Made by a program: the position numbers and the translations under genes. The notes beneath the pieces are model-generated. The model was not told the DNA's origin and made no database searches. It was given only the letters and a program-made list of their open reading frames with translations. From the NCBI RefSeq assembly GCF_004011695.2, contig NC_082405.1, positions 2,603,001 to 2,667,000 on the forward strand: a stretch of DNA of 64,000 bases. The letters are read 5' to 3'. How positions within the stretch are numbered: position 1 is the stretch's first letter; each line of letters begins with the position of its first letter. The stretch comes from Ascochyta rabiei. Taxonomy: Eukaryota; Ascomycota; Dothideomycetes; Pleosporales; Didymellaceae. Positions 55,669 to 64,000 of the stretch are shown piece after piece.

Positions 55669-57140
55669 ACGCCGCGGCACGTTTCGGCTCCACTGGGCGG
55701 ACGTTGCAGCTCGATGGCGACTCTACGTTGTCGACTCTACGTTGTCGAATGGAGTAGGACAGCGCATGCGCAGAGGACCTTTTCCATGAAGATGGAGTGA
55801 CTCTTACACGCCTCTTCACAATCCAGACGTTCACAATCCAGACGTTCACAATCAAAACATTCTGGAGCGCATGTTGATAGGTCCTTTGTTCAAGATGGTA
55901 GGGTTGGTGTGGAAGTCGGCGGTGGCGAGGGCGTCCAGGAACATGGCCCTACTGAGGAATGCGTTCCTGAAGGCGGTCCCGAAGATGTCGTGTCCGTTAC
56001 TTTGGGACGCTAGGATGATGGACCCCGGCCCCAGTCTCGCTTGGAGCACGCTTCGGGCATGGGAAACCACATGCTGGCATGCCGGTTGCGGCGATGGAGA
56101 GGCCACGATGCACTGCTTTTTTCCTCGCAAGTCTGAAGAAGCGTCGTGCTCGTTCGGCCAGAGCAGGCCTGGGGCATTTTAGGAAATGTCTTGGTTCGGT
56201 CAAAGCAGGCCTTGGGCATCCAAGGGTCGGGCAAGTTTGACGTGCGCATGTGCGACGCAGGCGGAGGGGTGAGGCGGTTGGGGTTTCGAGGAGGGGCGCA
56301 GATGCTCTTGGCAGGATGTGAGGCTCAGCGTGGTCCTCACATGGGCGATGACGTAGCTGTAATGAAGCAACCCACAAGGACTTGAGTGCTGTCACGTCAC
56401 ATTCGTCCTCGACACACAAACACATTGCTTGGTGATTGCCATGGCAGCCGTTGCGTCTCTCGTGGTTGTCCCCCAGCCAGCGGGCAGGTGTGGCAGTCTG
56501 CATGTCGAGCCGCCTGACCAATCAGCGGCGCTGGCGGGAGCACACCAAGATGGCGGGCCTGTGAGGCGCCACGCTGATCTGGACGGCAGCTGCGCGTCGG
56601 CGAACAAGCGGGGTCTCGAGTGCGCGCAGAGTGCAGAGCGGTGGTGAGGACAGTCTTCAACACGACGTGGTGAGGACAGACTTCAACACGACGTGTGCCC
56701 TCGACGGCGTGGTGAGGACAGACTTCAACACGGCGTGTATGCCCTCTCCATCTACTCTGCTCATCGATTGACGGCCAACCAACAAGAGAGACCTCGTCGA
56801 CGCATCTCTGACACATCTCCGACGCATCTTCGACGCACCCTCGACTCATCCTTGACTCATCTACAAGTAGGCAGCCAGCTCAGCACCGGGGCGGCGAGAA
56901 GACTGGTCCGACGTTTGGCCTCCGGATCTGTATCTTAAAGCCTAAGGCCGGACGTGGTTGTCGTCGGGAGAGCGAATCGCCGCGTGCTCGTCCGCCAGAA
57001 CGGCTACGTCAGCACGTAGGCAAACCAATCGACCGTCGCAACAGCAGCGCCTCGGGGACGCGTCCTGGGGTGTTTGCCGTGCCCGTGCCGGAGCCGCCAC
57101 CATTATTTCCCACGCAAGCTCGCTCTTCGCCCAGCTACGC
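55669..57140. other. Intergenic region of about 1.5 kb with several short tandem repeats
   Basis: It contains a triplicated CACAATCCAGACGTT-type unit near 55816-55861, a diverged duplication near 56150-56220, a 26-bp repeat at 56641-56734 and degenerate GACGCATCT units near 56795-56865. ORFs here are built from these repeats and no gene is supported. The right end is the promoter of the Cld1-like gene. Confidence 0.5.
56641..56734 (+). repeat. 26-bp repeat, three copies
   Basis: Two adjacent copies beginning GTGGTGAGGACAG and ending CAACACGAC, then a third copy after a 16-bp spacer with a one-base change. Confidence 0.93.
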
Positions 57141-58988
57141 ATGCTGCGGCTCTATCTACGCTCTCGCCCCGCTGTCCGCGGCGCCCTGCACACGACGGCT
57201 GGCTTTGGAGGCGCCAGCTACATCAGCCTGAGCCTGTCGACGCCCATCAAGATCGGCGACGGCGACAAGAGCAGCAGCAGCAGCAGCACCACCACCACCA
57301 GCAGCACCACCACCACCACCAACACCACCACCACCACCACCACCACCACCATGGCCGCCCACGAGGACAGCGCCGACGGCGAGCTGCGGGCCAAGACGCA
57401 GCAGAGCCCGCTGGCGTCGCAGCGACAGGCCGCCAAGTGGTTTCCGCTGAGTGCGTCCGACGGCTTCTCGCAATGGGTGCGTGGTCTCGGTGAAGAGCGG
57501 TAGCAGGCCGTGGCTAACGTGCGACAGTGGGCCGGCCTCTCCCCCATGGCCACGGAGCACCGCGTCCTCTCCTTCATCCCCCACCTGCAGAGCCCCCCCA
57601 CACATACGCAGACGGGCGCCGCGCCCGCCTCGACCGACCCCAGCGCAGCCCCGCCCCCGCTCGCCGAGGACCACACCACCACCGACGCCCGCACCGACCC
57701 GTACGGCCCGCGCCGATGGAACTCGCAGATGGTCGAGCTGAGCGGCAAGGGGCGCGCCCTCAACGAGTTCAGCGTCGAGCGCCTCGGCGAGCACGTCGAC
57801 GAGAACCTGGTCATGCTGCACGGCTACGGCGCCGGCCTGGGCTTCTTCTACCGCAACTTCGAGGCCCTGTCGCGCGCCGAGGGCTGGAAGGTCTACGCCC
57901 TCGACCTGCTCGGCATGGGCCGCAGCAGCCGCTCGCCCTTCAAGATCCACGCAACCGACAAGCACGCCAAGATCGCAGAGGCCGAGTCCTTCTTCGTCGA
58001 CGCCCTCGAGGAGTGGCGCATCAAGCGCGGGCTCGACCGCTTCACCCTGCTCGGCCACAGCCTGGGCGGCTACCTCGCCGTCGCCTACGCCCTCAAGTAC
58101 CCGGGCCACCTGAACAAGCTGATCCTCGCGAGCCCAGTCGGCATTCCCGAGGACCCCTACGCCGCCCGCGAGGACACGCCCGACCCAAGCCACTCCACCA
58201 TGGTCAATGAATTCACCCAGGACGCCTCGGCCACACGCAACGGCGTCCAGCCCTCGACCGCAGACAACAACAACTTGCTCAACCAGGCGAAGAAGAAGCA
58301 GGAGATGCCCAACCAGCCGCCCCGCAGACGCATGCCCGGCTGGCTGACCTACCTGTGGGAGGCCAACGTCCTATCTCCCTTTTCCTTTGTCCGCTGGAGC
58401 GGCCCGCTCGGCCCCCGCCTGGTCTCAGGCTGGACAAGCCGGCGCTTCTCCCAGCTACCCGAGGAGGAAGCGCAGGCCCTGCACGACTACAGCTACGCCC
58501 TGTTCCGGCAGCGCGGCAGCTCCGAGTACGCGCTGGGCTACCTCCTGGCACCCGGCGCCTTTGCCCGCTCGCCCCTCATCCGCCGCATCCACGGCGTCGG
58601 ACGGCAGTGGATTGGCCCGCACGCCACACCCTCTGTAGACGGCGACGAGGCACCCAAGCCCTCATCCTCATCGTCATCGTCATCGTCATCCCCGTCTTCC
58701 CCCTCTCAGCCCCCACAGCGGGAATCCGGCTTCCCCATCATCTTCATGTACGGCGAAAACGACTGGATGGACGTAGCCGGGGGCCACGCCGCCGTGCAGC
58801 GAATCCACCAAGAACGCGACCGAGTCCTCGCCGGCAAGAGTCGCGAGGAACGCGAGCAGGACCGCGCCAGCGCCAAAGTGGTCATCATCGACAAGGCAGG
58901 ACACCATGTCTATCTCGATGGCTGGGAGCAATTCAACAACGTCATGCTGGCGGAGATGGAGGATACAAGGGGGAAGGGTAGGGGGTGA
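57141..58988 (+). CDS. Cld1/ABHD4-5-like alpha/beta hydrolase, predicted mitochondrial
   Basis: Exon 1 is 57141-57476, the intron 57477-57527 (51 bp, GCTAAC branch site) and exon 2 57528-58988, giving 598 residues. The N-terminus MLRLYLRSRPAVRGALHTTA is Arg-rich and lacks acids, a good mitochondrial presequence. A Ser/Thr homopolymer linker follows, then an in-frame ATG at 57351. The hydrolase domain has LHGYGAG, LGMGRSSRS, the nucleophile elbow GHSLGG (S290) and a C-terminal HHVYLD providing the His. A Ser-rich insertion lies before the last strand. In yeast, Cld1 removes an acyl chain from cardiolipin for remodelling; ABHD4/5 relatives act on other phospholipids or as cofactors. The Ser nucleophile argues for an active enzyme. 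Substrate is inference. Confidence 0.9.
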
Positions 58989-59486
58989 CGGATCGATTGC
59001 ATCATGTGTTGGATCCTACGTTTTTGTTTTTGTTATTTCACACCCTTAGATGAGAGGTTCCATGAATAGACGGCGAGCAAATACATTCTAGATTTCATTC
59101 ACATTTACTTGGTACCCATTACCAACCTCTCTACTCACTATCATACTTCCAAGTAAAATATAGGTAAATGTAATCTAGGTGTCATCTACTTAATATCTAC
59201 TACTAACCTCTCTACTTACTATATAAGTACTAACATAGTAATTAGGAAAAGGTCTAGGTATTGTATTATATCCATCTGCCTACCTTTCTAGATTTTGTGC
59301 TTTCAAGTATAGGTAAAAGCACATATCTGCTGTGCATGTGCACATGCATGGCTATGGCTGGTTGCTGGGCTCTACGATACTCTGCAATGGAAACCCCCAC
59401 CACAGCCAAAAAGGGAGTGTTGGTACGCACATTGACTCGCTTTCCTTTGCGAGGTTGCATAGGTCCATCTCCAGCCGTGACGAAAG
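58989..59486. other. Intergenic AT-rich island between convergent genes
   Basis: About 0.5 kb, much richer in A, T and TpA than the rest of the window, especially 59040-59330. Two diverged copies of a segment around 'CCAACCTCTCTACTCACTAT' lie about 85 bp apart. No gene was seen. Confidence 0.6.
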
Positions 59487-61369
59487 CTAGCCCAACCTCC
59501 CCTTCGCGCCGCCGTACTTGCCCTCTGGTCCCTCGAGATGCGCATCCAGCACCGCCGACGTCCCCGCAAGCACGCTCTCGATCGCCTGTGGCAGCAGCCT
59601 CGCCAGCTCCTCGGCCGTACTCGCGTGGGCCGCCCAAATCTCGCCGCCGGACGCCGCCTTCGCAATGCCAGAGTAGTCCGGCGTCGGCGCGAAGCTGATG
59701 TTCAGCTCCTCGTTCGTAGCCCGACTCCCCGCGCCGTCGGGGTGCACGAGGAGCAGGCTGCGCCGCGGCGCGTTCCATCCTTTGTTGTTCAGCACAATGG
59801 TCAGGATCGGGATGCGGTAGCGCTGCGCGATCCAGTACACGGACCCGGGCACGGAGAAGAGGTAGGTTCCGTCCCCGACGATCTGGCACACGAACTGCTT
59901 GCTGCCCACCGTGTCGGCTGCGAGTTTTATGCCCAGGGCCCCGCCGCCAGACCACCCGAGCCCGCCGCCGCCGCAGTTCAGCCAGGTGCCGGGCAGGGTG
60001 GCCTGGATTTGGTCGGCTACTAGGCCCGTTTGCGTCACGGCTTCGATGGCCCAGACGGTGTCGTTTGGGCAGAGGGCTTTCAGTTGCGCGCAGAGGTAGG
60101 AAGTGCCGAAGTGGTTCCGAGAGTCTGCCTTGGCTTCGCTGGCGATGGTTTCGAGTTTCGCCTTGTGCGAGGCTTGCAAGCCGGACCAGCGCGACGCGAA
60201 GAGCTCGCTGGAGAGCTTGTCCTTGAACGTGGCTTCCAGGTGGCTGTTTAGCTGCGACAGCGACGTGTACGAGTCTGCGCGGTAGCGGTGGATGGCGTTG
60301 AGGTAGAAGACGGGCATCTGCTGCTTCAGCGGGTCGACGTCGACGTGGAAGATCTTGGCTGTGGCGTTGGGGTGGCACTGCGTGTTGATCCAGGGTACGT
60401 CGCAGTCCATGACGAGAATCACGTCCGCCGTCTCGATGCTGGGGTCGTTGCCGTACCGCGTTCCGAGCCAGGCTGGGTGGTTCGCGGGGAAGCACATGTC
60501 GCTGCCGCCTGTGTCGAGGACCCTCAGGCCCTTGATGTTGTCTGCCAGGTTGACCAGCTCTTGCACGGCAGCGTGGTTGCGACCTGTGTAGCCCGCGATG
60601 ACGAGCGGTTCCTGTGCATTGACCAGTGCTTCTGCAATCTTCTTCACTCCACTAGGGGGGAGCGCCGAGGGTTCGACAGGACGCCAGTAGTCGAGCTGGA
60701 GCTGGTAGGGGGTCAGGTCCTCCTCCATGGGCTCGCGAGCTCCGTACAGGTAGACAGGGCCCTTGGGGTCGCTCATGGCGAAAGACAGCGCTCGGTTGAC
60801 CATCTGCTTGACGTTCTTGCCCGTCTTGATCTCGCCCGTGTATCGACAGTACTGGGCTACAATCTGCTTCTGGTCGGGCACGTCCTGGATCCAGTGGATG
60901 TACTCTGTCCTGCTTCCACGCATCTCGCCCTCGATCGTGTACGGCGACAGGCCAGCGAAGATGAGCACTGGCGCTCGTCCGCACGAGGCGTTGTGGACGG
61001 CCGCTCCGAGACCCTGGGTTCCAACGTCGACGTGCACAATCACGCATTGCGGTTGGCCGGAGAATCGAGCGTAGCCGTCTGCCATGGACAGGGCAACCAT
61101 CTGGATGGGTTAGGCACAGATTGCCCACGACGGCAACACGATTGCGTACCTCGTTCGGACATGTCACTACCTTGGGGAACTGGCCCTTCTTCTCATTCTG
61201 GCCCTTGACAATGGCCTCGATGATGGATGGATGGTCCGATCCCAGATTGACAAAGACATTTCGTACGCCAGCCTCCCACAACGCCTCGAAGAAGGCAAAT
61301 GACGCTGTGTATCTGCCGAGTCGTCAACCCATGGCCGAAAGCTTCCATTTCTCTGCAAACTTACACCAT
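59487..61369 (-). CDS. Thiamine-diphosphate-dependent enzyme (acetolactate synthase / benzoylformate decarboxylase-like)
   Basis: The exons are 61365-61369 (5 nt: ATG plus two bases), 61150-61312 and 59487-61100, with introns of 52 and 49 bp, giving 593 residues. The N-terminal pyrimidine-binding domain has the catalytic Glu in CPNE (E56) followed by MVALSMADGYARFSG. The central domain follows from about residue 190. The C-terminal domain holds the GDG...NN diphosphate/Mg motif (IVGDGTYLFSV, then IVLNNKGW). All three TPP-enzyme domains are therefore present at normal length. The family includes acetolactate synthase, benzoylformate and oxalyl-CoA decarboxylases. The lack of a mitochondrial presequence argues against biosynthetic Ilv2. 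The reaction cannot be fixed from sequence alone. Confidence 0.92.
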
Positions 61370-61887
61370 CTTCGCGGCCCCTAGACTTTGAGCTCTTCGT
61401 GAGGGTTTGCTTGTAGCGACTTAGGAAGGCTTCGCCAGTACGTATCTACACCGAGTGAACGGTCTGGGATGGGCGTTGAAGCTCCTCATAGTCGTACACA
61501 TCCACGAGCTTGCCCCACTCAACGCGGGGAAGGCTGCGGTGGGCGCGTGGTTGGTACGGGACGCGGCTTCGGGAATAGGAACGGCTTCGGCTGTCTGATC
61601 ACGCCTTCCGCACTTGTTTCAACCGCCGTCAAGGTCGTACGTAGATATCGACTGCGCATCCTTGCCATCACCAATGCGTGAATGGCTAGCTGGAAATGCC
61701 AGACGCTCAGCTTCCTCTGGCCTCGCATCTGCGGCACCGTGCTGCGCGGTGGGAGATGTTGCGACACGAACGGCTTGAAACGCGTTTCACGCAACGTCAG
61801 GTATGAGCTGGAGAGAACGTACAAAAGGTCGCATCGTAGGTCGAACCCAAATTTCATTTTTCATTTCAACTGTCTATCCTCGCCATC
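61370..61887. promoter_or_regulatory. Divergent promoter region between the TPP enzyme and SET-domain genes
   Basis: 518 bp between divergent start codons. A pyrimidine-rich stretch lies just before the SET gene ATG. The 112-codon ORF on the minus strand is not supported. Confidence 0.5.
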
Positions 61888-62967
61888 ATGTTCTTGTGCC
61901 GGTCCTCCATACTTTCGTCGTTCCTGGTGGGCGCCCTTGCCCAGACTACCTGTAAGCTTCCTATACCGTCGGTACCATACACATCTGGCGTTCCATCGTG
62001 GCAAGCCACCGAATACACCTGTCAAGGACCTCCTGACATCTACGTTGTCGAGCCCAGCAATGGCAAAGGCCTGGGTGTCTTTGCGCTCCACGATCTCGAC
62101 GTTGGCGATATTGTTATGCGGGAAACGCCCATTCTCAAAATCGACCCGCCAAACTACGCCAAAGGAACCGGCTACCCCATGGCTCTAGTATCGGAGCTCG
62201 TTCGGAGAGAATTCGAACGTCTGTCGCCTGATGAACAGGCGGAAGTCATGTCCCTAACGTACCATGCAACTGCAGTAGAAGAAGCGACGAGGGACAAGCT
62301 CGGCATTATCTTCAGGACGAACGCATACAACACAGACGACCAGATTGGTCTCTTTCCCAAAATCGCAAGAATCAATCACTCGTGCCGACCAAACACCAGC
62401 TACTACTGGAGCAAAAAGCTGAACAAAAGGGTGGTGTATGCCAGTAGGAAGATCAAGAAAGGCGAAGAGTTCTTCGTGTCGTACATTGGCCTTCTCTCGA
62501 CCCACGAGGAGCGACAGAAACGCCTCGACCGCTACGGCTTCAAGTGCACTTGCGAAGCATGCGCAGCAGAGAAAGCCCTCAAGCAAGTCAGCGACCAACG
62601 ACGAGTCGAGATCAGCAAAGCGTTCATGGACTTCGAGCCGCAGCTGACTCTCGATGTGCCCAAGTCAAAGTCAGCTAGACGTCAGGCGCGGATGAACGCC
62701 CAAGCAAGCTCGCAGCTTGCCGGACTTGTCGAAGAAGAAGGTCTTGCTGACTACTACGCCAAAGCCTACCGGGTTGCGGCCATCAGTCACGCCAGGATCG
62801 AAGAGTGGCAACCAGCTGCGATATTCGCCAACAAGGGGTACAAGCTAAAACACATGGAGGACCCTGAGTCCCCGTACACGGCGGAGATGTACTCGCTCAC
62901 CAGTAGCTTCATACAAAGTTGGGAGAGCGAGCTGAAGAATCAGTCCTCGGAGAAAGTGTCCAAGTAG
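61888..62967 (+). CDS. SET-domain protein with a predicted N-terminal signal peptide
   Basis: Single exon of 359 residues. The start MFLCRSSILSSFLVGALAQT has a short basic n-region, a hydrophobic core and an AxA-like site, resembling a secretory signal. The SET core follows: SNGKGLGVFALHDLDVGD, then INHSCRPNTSYYW with N163 and H164 (S-adenosylmethionine-binding knot), and EEFFVSYIG with the catalytic Tyr. A post-SET CTCEACAAEK adds zinc-binding Cys residues. The C-terminal 130 residues are helical and hydrophilic. SET enzymes methylate lysines of histones or other proteins. The gene is divergent from the TPP enzyme gene. The domain call is firm; substrate and location are open. Confidence 0.92.
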   Translation: MFLCRSSILSSFLVGALAQTTCKLPIPSVPYTSGVPSWQATEYTCQGPPDIYVVEPSNGKGLGVFALHDLDVGDIVMRETPILKIDPPNYAKGTGYPMALVSELVRREFERLSPDEQAEVMSLTYHATAVEEATRDKLGIIFRTNAYNTDDQIGLFPKIARINHSCRPNTSYYWSKKLNKRVVYASRKIKKGEEFFVSYIGLLSTHEERQKRLDRYGFKCTCEACAAEKALKQVSDQRRVEISKAFMDFEPQLTLDVPKSKSARRQARMNAQASSQLAGLVEEEGLADYYAKAYRVAAISHARIEEWQPAAIFANKGYKLKHMEDPESPYTAEMYSLTSSFIQSWESELKNQSSEKVSK

Positions 62968-63435
62968 ACAACCAAAACCTCAACCCTCTTTTTGATACAC
63001 TGCCGACATCATCAATAGTACGAAGTTCGAACACGCTATGATGCTCAACACGGATTGGTATTCTTGCATGTGCCTGCTTGACGAGCCCAGCTAACGCTTC
63101 TGGATGATCAGCATGTATTTACCCGGTCGAGGCTAGGTGGTCTCTACACCCACGTCTGCAGTATATGTCATGCTTGATATTCTTCTACTCAACAAATCGA
63201 ACACCATCCACAGCAGTTGTTCCAAAAGCTTCGCCACCAACATAGCCATCAGTATTCCTTCACCATCTCTCCTCTCGATTCTTGACACCCGACACATTAG
63301 CCTAATCCAGGGTCCCTATAAGCATCAAGTTGGATACTTGACCCACTTCTGTTTCAACCCCGGACTCTCTCTCTCTCTCTTCATCTACTCCGACTCTGAA
63401 TCAAAGCTTTGAGCGCGCAACCCACGAACAAGAAA
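62968..63435. other. Intergenic region upstream of the sulfotransferase-like gene
   Basis: About 0.47 kb with a CT-rich run (CTCTCTCTCTCT) near 63365-63380, about 60 bp before the next ATG, typical of fungal promoters. Confidence 0.5.
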
Positions 63436-64000
63436 ATGACCGACGAAGCCCTCATTTCCAAAGATGCACCATCGCGCAAACTACCAATGCGCGTCCTCGT
63501 CCTCGGGCTGCCACGCACCAACACATCCTCCCTGATCTCCGCACTCCGGACCCTAGGCTACCACCCCTACACGATGCGCTCGCTCGTCACAGACCCAACG
63601 CACATCGCCGTCTGGCAAGAAGCGGTACACTCGACACAGCACGCCTCCGGTCTCCCCCTACCCATCAACGACATCCTCTCCGACTACGACGCCATTGCCG
63701 ACCTGCCGGGGTGCATGTTTGCCGAGCAACTCATCACGGCGTACCCGCGCGCCAGAGTCGTCTTGACGACGCGCGCGTACCGCGAGTGGGAGAAGAGCAT
63801 GCGCGAGAGTATCTGGGTGCTGTTTACCTGGCGGCTGTTTGAGCTCTGCAGACTCACTGGATTGAGTAGGATGGCGCCGCTGATCAGGCTTCTGCACGCG
63901 CTGTTTGGCGTGCATAACGGAAATGTGTATGGTGGGTATGAGACGAGGAGGGCGTACGAGAGGCACAATGAGAGGGTGAGGGAGCTTGTGTCGAGGGAGC
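63436..64000 (+). CDS. Sulfotransferase-like P-loop protein (Sulfotransfer_4 type), 5' part
   Basis: The ATG at 63436 (MTDEALISKDAPSRK) starts a frame still open at the window edge, at least 188 residues. RVLVLGLPRTNTSSLISALR is a sulfotransferase phosphosulfate-binding loop, followed by a LGYHPYT segment. Later come the DYDAIADLPGCMFAEQL region and RVVLTTRAYREWEKSM, which match the conserved second strand and the arginine-containing helix of the family. Fungal members are common and mostly uncharacterised; sulfation of small molecules is presumed. The 3' part lies outside the window. Confidence 0.85.
   Translation, partial: MTDEALISKDAPSRKLPMRVLVLGLPRTNTSSLISALRTLGYHPYTMRSLVTDPTHIAVWQEAVHSTQHASGLPLPINDILSDYDAIADLPGCMFAEQLITAYPRARVVLTTRAYREWEKSMRESIWVLFTWRLFELCRLTGLSRMAPLIRLLHALFGVHNGNVYGGYETRRAYERHNERVRELVSRE

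Noticed and set aside
57156..58193. 345-codon ORF antisense to the Cld1-like gene
   Set aside because: Gly/Val/Ala-rich antisense shadow of GC-rich coding sequence and Thr/Ser homopolymer codons.
48428..62967. The idea that lipid-related genes here (Spo7, ABHD12-like, Cld1-like) form a functional cluster
   Set aside because: They lie among unrelated genes on both strands, none is a secondary-metabolism core enzyme, and such families are abundant, so proximity is probably chance.

Overview
The window is nuclear DNA of a filamentous ascomycete (Pezizomycotina, most likely a Dothideomycete or close relative). Genes are on both strands, mostly with short GT-AG introns of 48-138 bp, donors such as GTAAGT or GTGAGT and CTAAC/CTAAT-like branch sites. 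Proteins match ascomycete families: Csf1, Medusa, Fis1, Spc24, Spo7, a GYF protein and a TMEM184-type transporter. No prokaryotic features, tRNA, rRNA, CRISPR array or intact transposon were recognised. Exon structures were built by hand from reading frames, splice signals and family conservation. Each multi-exon model below keeps an open frame to its stop.

Layout. 1-728: 3' end of an unrecognised gene. 1.4-3.6 kb (-): TMEM184/DUF300 membrane protein, divergent from csf1. 4.2-14.2 kb (+): csf1, a 3292-residue bridge-like lipid transfer protein with a 9.8-kb exon. 16.1-18.3 kb (-): developmental regulator medA, followed by about 6 kb of non-coding DNA dense in short tandem repeats. 24.5-28.6 kb (-): large coiled-coil protein. 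31.2-32.7 kb (-): RNF115/126-like RING-H2 protein. 33.5-34.1 (-) and 34.4-35.2 kb (+): divergent fis1 and spc24. 35.6-40.6 kb (-): GYF-domain protein.

41-45.5 kb looks like an accessory interval. It has an Arg/Gly/Pro-rich small ORF and, on the minus strand, broken reading frames that include a deaminase-like HAE...CPAC protein. A secreted HExxH metalloprotease (45.5-47.6 kb, +) borders it.

48.4-64 kb is ordinary and gene dense: Spo7-like subunit, two small single-pass membrane proteins, CENP-V/GFA protein, ABHD12-like hydrolase, Cld1-like mitochondrial hydrolase, a thiamine-diphosphate enzyme, a SET-domain protein with a signal peptide-like N-terminus, and a truncated Sulfotransfer_4-type gene at the right edge.

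Several genes act on membrane lipids or organelle shape (Csf1, Spo7, Cld1-like, ABHD12-like, Fis1), but nothing shows that they form a cluster. The most interesting points are the possibly decayed deaminase-like locus, the SET protein with a secretory N-terminus, very small coding exons (18 nt and 5 nt), a probable dual-start mitochondrial/cytosolic hydrolase, the coiled-coil repeat whose unit lengths are all 4 modulo 7, and the repeat-rich medA upstream region.
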